A stretch of 64,000 nt of DNA, from the NCBI RefSeq assembly GCF_932526225.1, contig NC_064043.1, positions 3,059,501-3,123,500 on the forward strand, in the 5' to 3' direction. The position numbers were made by a program, and so were the translations under genes. How positions within the stretch are numbered: position 1 is the stretch's first letter; every line of letters begins with the position of its first letter. The stretch comes from Nematostella vectensis. Taxonomy: Eukaryota; Cnidaria; Anthozoa; Actiniaria; Edwardsiidae. A model generated the notes under the pieces. The model searched no databases and was not told the origin of the DNA. It was given only the letters and a program-made list of their open reading frames with translations. This document shows, piece by piece, positions 35,772 through 50,700 of the stretch.

Positions 35772-38700
35772 ATGCCCACTACTTTGGCGAAAAGAAAGAA
35801 AAAGCCAGTTCCAAGCAACGCCAATGTAGGGACGTTTAGCGAGCCTGCAATGGACGATTACTTGGCGAAGAGAAACTTATACAGAAAGCCTATCGCCAAG
35901 GACGGTTCGTGCCTGTTTAGAGCCGTTTCTGAGCAGGTATTACACTTCAACTAACAAGTAATTTAGGTATTTTTTTTGACAGAATGATCTAGTATTTAAT
36001 TGAGTTGTCTTTTGTCTGTAAAGACAAGTTTTTACCATGCGGTAGGTCCGGATAAAAAGTCCTGTATTGAACTTTGTGAATGCCCTGCTTCCTGTATGAT
36101 CGGGTGACTATATTCACCATTTACTGTGTGTCAAAAATTGTGTGAATGTGAGGGGGGTGTGACCGGCGTTTTGGTGGTGTTCTATAAGTTGATCTGCGCT
36201 ATCTTTGTACGTGAGATATTATTCAATTACGTCATTTGATCGTCCCTCCTTACCATTTATTATTATACTACCTTACTGCTAAACTTAGATAATCGAATCA
36301 AGTTTAAATTCCGACTAACTTTCTTATACTATCTTACTATTTGCTTGTAATCTCACTTCCTTGGAAGTATGTACTTATGTTGTTGTTGATCCTTTGCTTT
36401 TGCCAAAAAGAGGATAAAATGATATTTTTAAACTCAATCATTTTATTAGCCTATTCCGAAACCGATTTTTGCTTTACTAGTGTTTTCCATTGAAAAAAGG
36501 ATATTTTTGAATTTATCATATCTTCTAAGTGAAATTATACAAATCGAATCTTATCTTGATTGTGAGTTCATTTGAATTTGGTGATTTTTGTTTTAATGGC
36601 CAAACTTATCCAAATCAATTAGCAATTGCATGCTTGAATATGCAGCATACTTAGCGGGCGCTCCCAAGAGGTCACCCCTGCGTGAGAGGCGCTGGAAAAG
36701 TTTGTAACAATTTTAAATTCTTTCTTGAATTTAAATAAACTTACGAGTGAAAATTTGCCTGCTGGAGCAAACAAATGCTAAATTTCCCACATTTTGTCTA
36801 CAACAGCGTTTCTTCTCAAAAAGACAAATCCTCACTATTCTCTCTGTTTCATTCACTAATTACACCATCTCATTTGATGTATATTTGTCTTTTTAATCAT
36901 CCATCATTTCTGTGTTCTTTAGGTGTATAACTGCCAAGCCAGGCACCTTGATGTTAGAAGGGACTGCATTCAATTCATGAGTAGAAATAGAGAGCAGTTT
37001 GAAGAGGTTTGTTATCTGAACTATGATAGTGACTTTGGCCTCTAGATTAACCAGTATGCTTTGTTTGTTGATATATTAAACTTGTAACATTTGTGTTCAG
37101 TTTGTAGAGGGACCATTTGACCATCATCTACATCAGCTGCAGAATCCCAAGGAGTGGGCAGGGCAAGTTGAGATAACAGCCATCGCCATGATGTATAAGT
37201 ATGTTTGTTAGATGTACAGCCTAAGATAGCCAATGCAGTGCCCATGTAGCCATTTATAGAGGAAATTGAAGGAGATTAATCCTCACGAAACTATTCAAAC
37301 TGATTGCCATTTAGTCAATTATGTTTCCTAGCAGATTTGGTACCAAAATAAGCTTCTTGATTTGTTGTCAGGTTAATGCCATGTCTTCCTTTTCCGAATC
37401 TCTTACAGGCTTTGGTTTGTTCACTTGGTAAAATAAACCCAGGCAAAAAAGTAATATTTCAATAAAACAAAGAAAAGTAACCTACTGATATTTTGTGGCT
37501 TGGGCGGTTTTGAAAGAGCTTTGACCTTAGTCTAGAAAAAGGTGACCTATATTCTAAATTTATTCTCATTAGGTTTTCCCACACCTCAGAATTCCAACCT
37601 GAATGATATAGCAAAAGCGAAAAATGCTTTCTTTCTTTAATTCCAGAAAAGACTTTGTTGTATACCAAGACATCAATTCTGCCCCAACTAAAGTTACAGA
37701 CTACGGGTTTAAGGACAAGATTCTGCTTTGCTACTCAAATGGTAACCATTATGATGCGGTTTATCCTGCCAAGTACAAGAAGGATGCAGCCTTCTGCCAA
37801 TGTGAGTACATAAAAAATAAAAATACTAAATATAGACATCACACAAACCCTACGCTGTGCACTCAGTGTGTATATAGACCTTCAAGTGAATGTCGTGGGA
37901 AAGTTTATATTTAAGAAGGCCACACCACCGGCACACATCCTCCTGAATACCAAGTGATGTGCAGCATCCATTTTCATTGGTTAATTCAAGCATGCACCTA
38001 ATATAGTTAACCTTGAGTATTCCTTATTGAGTATCAGACTTTGTAAATGGTATGTTAAACCTCTCAGTAGCAGATTGTGATGTTTTCGAATGTATAGCAA
38101 CAGTGTGGTTGATTGACATTTTTAGCACCATCATGCCACCAAATTATCAAGGGCTTTATGAGTTTATTGTGCATTTTATAGCCTAAGTTTTTAACAAGAT
38201 GGGAACTTCATAAAAAATAATAATTATTATAATTTATTTATTTATTTACAAACTAGCTTTGGTCTATGAGCTGCTGTACAACAATGTATTTACTGAGCTT
38301 GACAAGCGAGAAACCAACAGCCTGAAGAGGAACACAAGCAGTGGACAAAAAACAATTATTGAGATGGTCAGAAATGGTGACATGGTAGCAGATAGCGAAT
38401 CACAGGACTCAACTGAAGATGAAGGCTGGACACAGGTCAAGAGTCGCAGTAAAGGTAATTGAAATTGCACTGGACAGAATGTAAAGTCACAAAGAATTGT
38501 ATTCTGGTCATGCAAGGATTTAAGACCTTTTAAACCAATTTTCATGGGTGCTTGCATAGGATGCATGAATTTTACATTTTTTTTCATAAGTATAGGTCAT
38601 ACAGTACCCCCCCCCCCCCCCTTGCATAAGAAAATACTTGCAGAAACTGCATTATGGGTTCTCAAACCTTCTCCCAAAAATAAAAATTACTGGCGTTATC

Positions 38701-41700
38701 ATATATTTTTATGTCTCTTCCTTAGCAAAAGTGGCCAGACAGGTAAAACCAGTGGAACAAGAAGAAAGAAGAGAAAGAGAGGAAGTAAAACCCAAGCCAA
38801 ATCAAGATCAGAAGTGGGTGTGGGAACTCAAGCGGTCTCTTGATGTGGAACTCTTTCGTAATGTTGCCTTGGAAGTTTGGGAAGAAGACAAAAATGAGCA
38901 GAACCAGCAAGACCTGGCCATGGCCACCTCACTGCAGTTCAGAAATGGAGACAAGTGTTTAGTAAGAGGCTTCTTTGTCTACAATAAACACTGTTCCTTG
39001 TTGATACAATGAATTATTGATCAGATACAAGTGTTAGAAAGAGGCTTCTTCGTCTACAATAAACCTTGTTCCTTGTTGATATGATAAATGATTGATCAGA
39101 TACAAGTGTTTACTGAGAGTCTTTTGTTTGTTTGCAATATAATCTTGTTCCTTGTTGATATGGGGAGGGGGCATAAATTTGGACAGATTTCGTAATATTC
39201 TGTTGAAATTTGTCCTAATTTTTTTTTCTTTGTTTACAATGCTAAGGCCAAATTGGGACCACCAAGTGCTCCTGTTGAAAAGAACTATGCTGTTATTGTG
39301 AAAGAGGATTACACAGGCTCTGGAAGTATTTTGGTAAGCAAAGGATATGCTTTGTGTAATGTACATCATTTGTTTGCTTCATCATTTGTTCACATGACTT
39401 TCACTTTGAAAACACTGACGTGGGCTAAAGACTCATAGAGTTATTCACTTTTCATGACTCAATATATTACCTTACTAAGCATGTAGAATATCTATTTTAT
39501 TACATATTGTTACAGTGAATTGTTTGGGAATCTGGATACATTCAAATATGTAGCTATTTGAGTTGACCTTTCTTTGCAAGCAGTCCACCGTCACCCTCCA
39601 TGGCCAGATCTATGGGGTGGGCCCACTATTGTCAGTGATCTTGCTTTGAGATATAAAGAAATATAAGGAGATCCACAAAAGAAGAGTAAATCCCCTCTTA
39701 CTAAACATCATTGCTTTGGCACCCAGTTATTGAAACCCCAATAGCAACCCCTGCCCTCTGTAGCACGCCTGTTATTCAGCTATGAATTACTATTATGTTT
39801 TTTATTAATTAAATTGTGTCCACATTTTGTCTCAGGTTTATGTCCATGAACTCAAGGAAAGGTAAGAAATTATAATAAACTGTAAACTGGTATGGCTAAA
39901 AAAAAACAGACAAGCTGAACAATAACTATAGGTGGTTTGTGTAGTTGTTGTGGAATCAGGGAAATATATCAACACAACACAATTTCAAGTGTTCGCACTT
40001 TGTTTGAGCAAAATGGCTAATGCATAAAACTACTCTGTTTTTGCAGAGGCATAACATATCCCATTTCAACCTTGCATTGATTTGTTTCCCTGATTATTAA
40101 CCAGATTATGAAATGAACTGTAATCGGCAATCAACCATTTCTTACAGTGCTGTTGGACTTTCTAACTGGTCACAATTATTTCTCCTTATTTTCAAGGTTG
40201 ACTGTTCCTATCCAATGCCTGAAGCCTTCTGACGTAAACCAGGGTACATAATTTGAGTAAAACCCTTAACCTGCGGTATAAAAGGCACGGACCTGGTCCG
40301 TCATTCCTGCTAGACCATATATCTAAAAAGCAGAGCTGTAGATTAAATTTAATCACTTTGAAGTTGATAATATTGTTCTGTATACACGAGGCAATAACGG
40401 CGAACCTCTTATGAGTAAATATATGGTAACAACGACATAAATTGTGATTGAAAAATTATTCAAATATTATTCATCTCATTTGAAATGATGCTATTTTTTA
40501 GCACACCCATGAAAATAATGAAACCTGAAAACTTTTTTGCCCGCCATTCTCTTATCCGTCCGGTCACTAGAGCAGATTGAAAGTTTGCACTATTGATGTT
40601 GAAGACATTATTTCCAACTTGATCGTATTTTGCTTTTTTTTATGGAGCTCTAACTCTTCGGGTTTAATCCCGCAACTTCTTAAGTCACCTCCATTCAGTA
40701 TTTTTCATAGCTTGTCTAGTCTTCCAAATTTGGCCCAATATTTTTCCTGTTTTACCTTTCAATAGGCTCGTAAATTCATTACTTCATTTTAGGTTTGATC
40801 CCATTTGCAGATCCATCATACAGGGATTTGTCGGGTTATTACAAGAAGAATGAAACTCCTAATGGATCTGCTAGTGAAGGAGGTACAATCATGAAATAAT
40901 CTTTTACGTCATTTCAATTATCTGACAACAGTATACTGTGTAACATTTCTTGATTTAAGCATTACAAATCTCTTCATCAACCTTTCTTTTCCCTAGATCT
41001 CAAAGACGATAAAAACAAGAAAAAGAGGCCTCCAAGAAATCGCAGAGGAGTTGGTCGGGTAAACAAATAAAACCATTGAGATAATGTATGCTTATTTGTG
41101 TTTTTAAACAAGCCCTTATTTTTTTATATTTTTTTTTTCAGGGAGATGAGCCTGGCTCTTTCACAGTAAGTCAAAAATCTAGGGAGGTAGCTGGCATAAC
41201 TTTGTTTGTCTAGGTTGTTCCTTCTTTTGTATCCTAAATTTTTAAATAGGGTGATGAGGGGGGCAGAAGTGCCACGCCTGTCTTAGCATATTACCCCCCC
41301 CTCCCCCACCCTTAAACACCTGTCTTCTTAGCATATTACCCCCCCCTCCCCCACCCTTAAACACCTGTCTTCTTAGCATATTACCCCCCCCCTCCCCCAC
41401 CCTTAAACACCCCTTTTCCAACTCCTGGCTACGCATGGCAAAATAAAATGTTGTTGGTTTTAATCCCAATTCCAATTTATTCTTTGCAGGATGATGGCCC
41501 TCGTGGCCGTGGTGGGCGTGGCTTTGGCCGTCGAGGGGGGAGATTTGGGCGGGGCAGAGATGACAAGCTGCAAAAAGATGATGAAGAAGCCAGGTTTATT
41601 GCTGTGAGTACTGTCACAGAAAAAATAAGCAATGTCATGCTAATTACCCATGTGGATAAAACGCGAGTGCATATAAGTTGTGGACATAGGTAGGCGTCTC

Positions 41701-44700
41701 AGGCAGCTCCCATACAACTTATGTCTTGTCACAAAACACAATACAACTTATGTCTTGTCACAGAACACCATACAACTTATGTCTTGTCACAGAACACCAT
41801 ACAACTTATGTCTTATCACAGAACACCATACAACTTATGTCTTATCACAGAACACCATACAACTTATGTCTTGTCACAGAACACAATACAACTTATGTCT
41901 TATCACAGAACACAATACAACTTATGTCTTATCACAGAACACAATACAACTTATGTCTTATCACAGAACACCATACAACTTATTTCTTGTCACAAAACAC
42001 AAAACAACTTATGTCTTGTCACAGAACACAATACAACTTATGTCTTATCACAGAACACAATACAACTTATGTCTTGTCACAGAACACCATACAACTTATG
42101 TCTTATTATAGAACACAATACAACTTATGTCTTGTCACAGAACACCATACAACTTACTGTATGTCTTATCACAGAACACAATACAACTTATGTCTTATCA
42201 CAGAACACAATACAACTTATGTCTTATCACAGAACACAATACAACTTATGTCTTATCACAGAACACAATACAACTTATGTCTTATCACAGAACACAATAC
42301 AACTTATGTCTTATCACAGAACACCATACAACTTATTTCTTGTCACAAAACACAAAACAACTTATGTCTTGTCACAGAACACCATACAACTTATGTCTTA
42401 TCACAGAACACAATACAACTTATGTCTTATCACAGAACACCATACAACTTATGTCTTGTCACAGAACACCATACAACTTATGTCTTATTATAGAACACAA
42501 TACAACTTATGTCTTGTCACAGAACACCATACAACTTACTGTATGTCTTATCACAGAACACAATACAACTTATGTCTTATCACAGAACACAATACAACTT
42601 ATGTCTTATCACAGAACACCATACAACTTATGTCTTGTCACAGAACACCATACAACTTATTTCTTATCACAGAACACCATACAACTTATGTCTTATCACA
42701 GAACACAATACAACTTATGTCTTGTCACAGAACACCATACAACTTATGTCTTATCACAAAACACCATACAACTTATGTCTTGTCACAGAACACAATACAA
42801 CTTATGTCTTGTCACAGAACACCATACAACTTATGTCTTATCACAGAACACCATACAACTTATGTCTTGTCACAGAACACCATACAACTTATTTCTTATC
42901 ACAGAACACAATACAACTTATGTCTTATCACAGAACACAATACAACTTATGTCTTGTCACAAAACACAATACAACTTATGTCTTATCACAGAACACCATA
43001 CAACTTATGTCTTATCACAGAACACCATACAACTTATGTCTTATCACAGAACACCATACAACTTATGTCTTGTCACAGAACACCATACAACTTATGTCTT
43101 ATCACAGAACACCATACAACTTGTCTTATCACAGAACACCATACAACTTATGTCTTGTCACAACCCACAATAAACTTATGTCTTATCACAGAACACAATA
43201 CAACTTATGTCTTATTATAGAACACAATACAACTTATGTCTTGTCACAGAACACCATACAACTTATGTCTTATCACAAAACACCATACAACTTATGTCTT
43301 ATTATAGAACACAATACAACTTATGTCTTGTCATAGAACACAATACAACTTATGTCTTATCACAGAACACCATACAACTTATGTCTTGTCACAGAACACC
43401 ATACAACTTATGTCTTATCACAAAACACCATACAACTTATGTCTTATTATAGAACACAATACAACTTATGTCTTGTCATAGAACACAATACAACTTATGT
43501 CTTATCACAGAACACAATACAACTTATGTCTTGTCACAGAACACAATACAACTTATGTCTTATCACAGAACACCATACAACTTATGTCTTATCACAGAAT
43601 ACAATACAACTTATGTCTTATCACAGAACACCATACAACTTACGTCTTATCACAGAACACCATACAACTTATGTCTTATTATAGAACACAATACAACTTA
43701 TGTCTTGTCACAGAACACCATACAACTTATGTCTTATCACAAAACACCATACAACTTATGTCTTATTATAGAACACAATACAACTTATGTCTTGTCATAG
43801 AACACAATACAACTTATGTCTTATCACAGAACACCATACAACTTATGTCTTGTCACAGAACACCATACAACTTATGTCTTATCACAAAACACCATACAAC
43901 TTATGTCTTATTATAGAACACAATACAACTTATGTCTTGTCATAGAACACAATACAAATTATGTCTTATCACAGAACACAATACAACTTATGTCTTGTCA
44001 CAGAACACAATACAACTTATGTCTTATCACAGAACACCATACAACTTATGTCTTATCACAGAATACAATACAACTTATGTCTTATCACAGAACACCATAC
44101 AACTTACGTCTTATCACAGAACACCATACAACTTATGTCTTATCACAGAACACCATACAACTTATGTCTTATCACAGAACACCATACAACTTATGTCTTA
44201 TCACAGAACACCATACAACTTATGTCTTATCACAGAACACCATACAACTTATGTCTTATCACAGAACACCATACAACTTATGTCTTATCACAGAACACCA
44301 TACAACTTATGTCTTATCACAGAACACCATACAACTTATGTCTTATCACAGAACACCATACAACTTATGTCTTATCACAGAACACCATACAATTTATGTC
44401 CTATCACAGAACACCATACAACTTATGTCTTATCACAGAACACCATACAACTTATGTCTTATCACAGAACACCATACAACTTATGTCTTAACACAGAACA
44501 CAATACAACTTATGTCTTATCACAGAACACAATACAACTTATGTCTTATCACAGAACACCATACAACTTATGTCTTATCACAGAACACAATACAACTTAT
44601 GTCTTATCACAGAACACAATACAACTTATGTCTTGTCACAAAACACAATACAACTTATGTCTTATCACAGAACACCATACAACTTATGTCTTATCACAGA

Positions 44701-47700
44701 ACACCATACAACTTATGTCTTATCACAGAACACATCTTAAGGGTTTTTTTTTCATTTTCTTTTTTATTTATTTTTTTGGGGGTTGAGGAACCGAGGAGAT
44801 TTTGTAAAAAAATTCTTGACCATTTTAATTGGGTTTGCCCAACAGGAACAGCTTCAACTTGTTGAGATCCAAGAGAAAGATCCCAAAGCATTTCCAGCCC
44901 TGCCAGTACGAAGTGGAGGCACTCCAGTACCTCAGCCACCACCTCCAGCAGCCGACTCCATCCCCACCCCGCCCCAGCCACAACCCCCTGCTACTAGTCC
45001 TGAGGTACAAGAAACTTAACTTTTTGTGCGCTAATTTTGCACGTTTTTTGTGTGTAATTTGGGTGTAATTAGATTCATACACTCCAACTACACGCACCTT
45101 GAGTGGACTACACACACGACTATTTATTTATTTATTTATTTAAGCAGGCAAGCCTAATTCAGCAAAAGCTGGTTTAAATAGAGGCCTGAAAAATTTGATC
45201 GAAAGTTGCTTGAATTAGGGGATGGAAATGGCTTCCTTCAGTGACTCTGTAATGTGCAAGTGCCAAGTCACTAGATTATTTTATGCATTTTTAAAGGTTG
45301 AAGAAGTGCCAGTCCAACTGGAACAGGCTCCCTCTGTTGAAGCAGGGCAAGAGCCAAGCCCTGCAGAGTTCTGGAGTCGCCTGAAAAATGCCAAGACACA
45401 GTCCAAGCAGACTGACTCATCACCTAGCACATCTAAACCAGCTACTCCCGTCACTTCACCTACAGAGGGAAAGCAATCACATTCACAGCTCCCAGCTGAC
45501 AAGGGCCAAGCCTCTGTGGTGGAGGAAGATAGTGATAACGGAAGTTTGGAGTTATCAGACATTGTTGATAAGGGGCCATTATCTATACAGAGTTTGAATA
45601 GACTTAATGATGAACAAAAAACTGAGCAATTCCACGACGCACCACAGATAAAGCCCATGGCTGTCAGTAGTTCTGTTGCTGTCAAAAACTGTAACAAACC
45701 TGATTTTGATAAAGGCCCAGCAGACTACACCCCATCAACAGATGAAGAAAATCATATATCTGATTACCAACAATTGTCAGAAAAACCCAAGAATGAATTA
45801 AATAAGAATGTTATTGCAAAAGAGGGAATGTCTGAAAAAACTGATATCTTGATGAGTAATGAACCAAAGAAGAATGAACTTTCTAACAATGACCAAATAA
45901 AATTTAAGAGAACTAAAGCATTTGAAGATACAACGCGAAAAGACAGTCAAAGACAATCGCCTCTTAAAGATGATCTACCAAAAGATGAATCCCTCACTGT
46001 ACAAAAGAGCTTCAGTGATGAAATTCCCATCAAACGACCAATGCCAAAATCAGTGCTAGTGACTGAAAATTCTGGCAATAGTAGTCCAGAGAGAAAGACA
46101 GTTACTTTCGCTGATGAACCCAAGGAGATCCCATCCAAAACCAACAACCAACCTGGAATACTTTACGTAAATGGTGCCAACAACCTCAGTAGGAACAGAA
46201 TCAACCCAGTACCTTCTGAACCAGCGGATGACATCAAAAGGGATACCGGTAAGTGCTGGAGTGTGCAATGACGAATGTATAAAGACTGTCAAATCACTTA
46301 TAGACAGCACAAAGACAGCAGATACTGTAATTCTGTTACCCAGTGTGGCATTTGAGTCTTACTATTGCTGTCTAGAACTGACCAAAGTTAGTGAAGTTTT
46401 AAGGGAGAACTGACATTAGTGTTGCTCAGTAACGACGTTGCTACGCTGGTGGCGTTGAGCGCGTGCATAGATAACACGGAATTCGTCATTCGCAAGCTTC
46501 CTTGAAGTAAAAGAAACAAAAATATGCATTCCAAGTTTCCAAGTATTGACTTTATGTTGATCTCAATCTTTCCGGGTCATAATATTTCCAATTTCTGTAA
46601 AAAACAAACAAAGTGAAGACTTCAAGCCAACGTTTTTGAAGCCCAAGTTTTCAATTCTTCACTTACCTGCGTGCGCTGCAAACACAGGTTGCAAACGCTC
46701 ATGCACACAATGAAAATATTATTTCAAAGTAGTGCATGCTGTAGAATCTTAAAATATTTTTTTCAGTTTGATCATGACATTACGGATATTGTTCTTAGAA
46801 ATAAAATACTACAAACACTTTTGGAATTTGTTTTTAAACTTCATTTCAATTCATGAAATCATCATGTGAGATATCTGTGTGTCTGGCCGTCTGTGCCTGG
46901 GCCGGCTTTGGATTACTTCTGGTTCTGCCTTTTAAAAAAAGCATTTATTGTGGCCAAAATATTTCAAAACACAATATTTTTTCAGTATTCCTTTTCATTA
47001 AAATCACCTCAATATAGACAAGCATGGATTTAGCGTTAATCTAACAGAAAGTTAAATTATATCAAATAATCTAGATTTCATGACCATCAAAAAAAATATT
47101 TAAAAATAATTCCTCAATCATTTTTTAAACGCATGCTTGGCTTAATGCACCCATCCCTCAAGATTCATATGACATATTCAACATTTGTTTTAGAGCAAGT
47201 TTACTTGAAATATTTGCTTTTTTCTGTATCTATGACGTCACGTGGTAACATCATAATAATAGTCAGCACACTTTTGTTGGTCAACTTGGCAAATATCAGA
47301 CCCTTCTGATACAAGGCACACTTTTGTTGGTCAACTTGGCAAATATCAGACCCTCCTTTCTACAAGGCTTTTATGCTATATTCAATTTTCCTTAGCAACA
47401 GATGTCAGTCCACCCTCAACATACAGACTTTGGACAGATCTTTTCCTCCCTGCTAGAGTTGGACTTGTAAACATGTCTTTTCTCTATCTAATATAGCTAT
47501 TTTTACAGTCTTTGGTCTTTCCATACATCTTTTCCCTATATGCTAGCGTTGGACTTGTAAACACATATTTTCCTACCTGCTAAAGTAGGACTTGTAAACA
47601 CATCTTTTCCCTATCTGATAGGGTAGGACATCATGCATCTTCTGGAGAAGATGAGCACTCAGCTGTTACCTGAATTGATCTAACTTCTTTATTTTAATGC

Positions 47701-50700
47701 TATATTTATTTTTATTGCAGCCTTCAAGGGAGGTTACAACATTCCTTTGTCTTTTGCACGAGAAGAGAATGCTTCACCCCAGGTATGTACCGTTTTACTG
47801 GAGCTTAGTAAATACATTCTTTTTTATAGTTCAGTATTTTGTACTGTATAATGCCATCTGTCATACCATTTGTTATGCCATTCCAGCTCTATTGCTAGGG
47901 ACATTAAGCATTGACCACAACAACTTTACATTTGTTTCTAACCATAATATTTTGCTTTTTCCATTGCTACTAGTTGGGTGTTGAATGCCAAGCACGAAAG
48001 CATAAATGTTTTTATCTTGTCACCATTGTTGTCGTCTTTGCTTAAGGCCCCTACTAATGCATGTACTGATGTCCTTCCACTTTTGCAATTATTTCAAGAC
48101 TCATGAACAATCTCATTTTTTCCACAGAACAATGTATACAAGCCTTATAAAGACTTAGAGCCAAAGTCATTTACAGTCAGTCATGTGGACAGTGACATGG
48201 ATCCATCAACCACACTATCTCTAGATGCGGAGACGGAAGGAGACCAGCAGGCAGACCCACAGGGTCAAGCCCAATTCCTACAGATGCCCTACCATGGGGG
48301 TCTCCCACCCGCTGCCACGCCCTCCCTTGATCCTACAGGTGCAGACCTGCCGCAGGGTAAGTGAATAACCCACGTCCACAGGAATTATATGAATGTATAA
48401 GGTCAGCTGCAGGGTAAGGGAATAACCCACGTCCACAGGAATTATATGAATGTATATGGTCAGCCCCAGGGTAAGTGAATAACCCATGTCCACAGGAATT
48501 ATATGAATGTATAAGGTCAGCCCCAGGGTAAGTGAATAACCCACATCCACAGGAATTATATGAATGTATAAGGTCAGCCCCAGGGTAAGTGAATAACCCA
48601 TGTCCACAGGAATTATATGAATGTATAAGGTCAGCCCCAGGGTAAGTGAATAACCCATGTCCACAGGAATTATATGAATGTATAAGGTCAGCCCCAGGGT
48701 AAGTGAATAACCCATGTCCACAGGAATTATATGAATGTATAAGGTCAGCCCCAGGGTAAGTGAATAACCCACGTCCACAGGAATTTTATGAATGTATATG
48801 GTCAGCCCCAGGGTAAGTGAATAACCCACATCCACAGGAATTATATGAATGTATATGGTCAGCCCCAGGGTAAGTGAATAACCCACGTCACAGGAATTAT
48901 ATGAATGTATATGGTCAGCCCCAGGGTAAGTGAATAACCCACATCCACAGGAATTATATGAATGTATATGGTCAGCCCCAGGGTAAGTGAATAACCCACG
49001 TCACACGAATTATATGAATGTATAAGGTCAGCCCCAGGGTAAGTGAATAACCCATGTCCACAGGAATTATATGAATGAATAAGGTCAGCCCCAGGGTAAG
49101 TGAATAACCCACGTCCACAGGAATTATATGAATGTATAAGGTCAGCCCCAGGCTAAGTGAATAACCCACGTCCACGGGAATTATATGGATGTATAAGGTC
49201 AGCCCCAGGGTAAGTGAATAACCCACGTCCACAGGAATTATATGAATGTATATGGTCAGCCCCAGGGTAAGTGAATAACCCATGTCCACAGGAATTATAT
49301 GAATTTATAAGGTCAGCCCCAGGGTAAGTGAATAACCCACGTCACAGGAATTATATGAATGTATAAGGTCAGCTTATTTACTAGCCGTTTCTGTTAATCC
49401 ATTGGGTGGAAGGATTATATGATGGCAATGCCTTGGCTGGAAATACAGCCTGTGAATAGTGCAACAGTGGTGATATTTTTATTTATAATTATATGATTTT
49501 TTTTATTCTTCTCAGACATGACAGTATTGAGGTTCTTCTATAATTTTGGATACCAACAGGTGAGACTGGCCGAGTGTGCTATCACGTCACATGGGTCAGA
49601 AACAATCCTTCAAAGTCCTATTATGAATTTCATGCTTGTCTAGCAACAACATATTTCTATGTACAGGACCACCATTGATCTCATTTTTATAATGATTTTT
49701 TAAATAGCGTATTATTGTGTGACGTGTGCTTCTTTGGCCTCCTTGACAGTAATTCAACAAAAATGGGAAAAACATGCTTATCTAATTAGCATCCACATGT
49801 CAACCATGTGTTGTTGTTGCGCGAGCTCACGTTAGAACTTGTTGTGAAGTTCATGACAATCTCTTATGCTACTGTAATTGGCCGACTTTCTAAAAACTTT
49901 GTCTTTGTGGCTATGGTAACGCCTGTCACACTATAAGACGTCAGATTGAGTTTTAGCCTTAACTTGTTTGTTGTTATTCTGCAAGCTTCACCTGCTGAAT
50001 TTGAATCTAAGAGGAACAGATAGTAAGACGTCTAATTTTAAGCCCAACCGAACAAATACAAGGTGTGACTGAATGTGGAGTCCTTCCTTGGCCGATGTTT
50101 GATGCCGTTATTATATTTCTAGTACATGCAGATGCTTCAGATGAACCAGCCCATGGTCTACATGCATCCTGCAGCGATGCCTGACCAAATGATGCAGCCC
50201 GTCACGTCCATGTACACAGGGATCCCACAGCAACTCTACCAGCACCAGGGCCTGCAGGTGAGGGAGGGGCTGAGAATTGAAGAATTTCGATAGACCACTC
50301 CTCTGTTATTGTTGACGTTTGGAAATACCACAGGTAGCCCAAGCTCTTTATTTGTGCCCATTTACATTACCTAAAAAAAGAGAAATAAAAATAATAACTT
50401 GCTGGAAAGAATAATGTAGTTTAGTATTGTGTTTACTGAACATTGTTAGAATCGTGATTCTTCAAAACACCAAAGACACCAGAGAACAGAGGAAAATGAC
50501 CGCAAAACACGCAAATCGTGAACATAAACACAATATAAAATTACATTTTTCTTTCCAGAAAGTTATTTTTTGTTTTTCACTTTTTTGTGTTTCGTAAAAT
50601 GTTTACCGTAAGGCACAAATACAGAGCTTGGGCTCTACCTTTGGAAATACTAAAGTGTTTTTGCATAGAGACGATTCTTGAATGAAGTCAAATACCTTAT

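Noticed and set aside
41680-44865. Long plus-strand open frames up to 499 aa with MSYHRTPYNLCLITEHHTTY-type repeats
   Set aside because: They occur in all three frames of a 29-bp non-coding array lying inside an OTUD4 intron, so openness follows from the unit having no stop.
48278-49289. Minus-strand frames of 202 and 105 aa with a 19-residue repeat (GYSLTLGLTLYIHIIPVD)
   Set aside because: Antisense of the 57-bp splice-donor minisatellite; 57 is divisible by three, so the frame stays open without selection.
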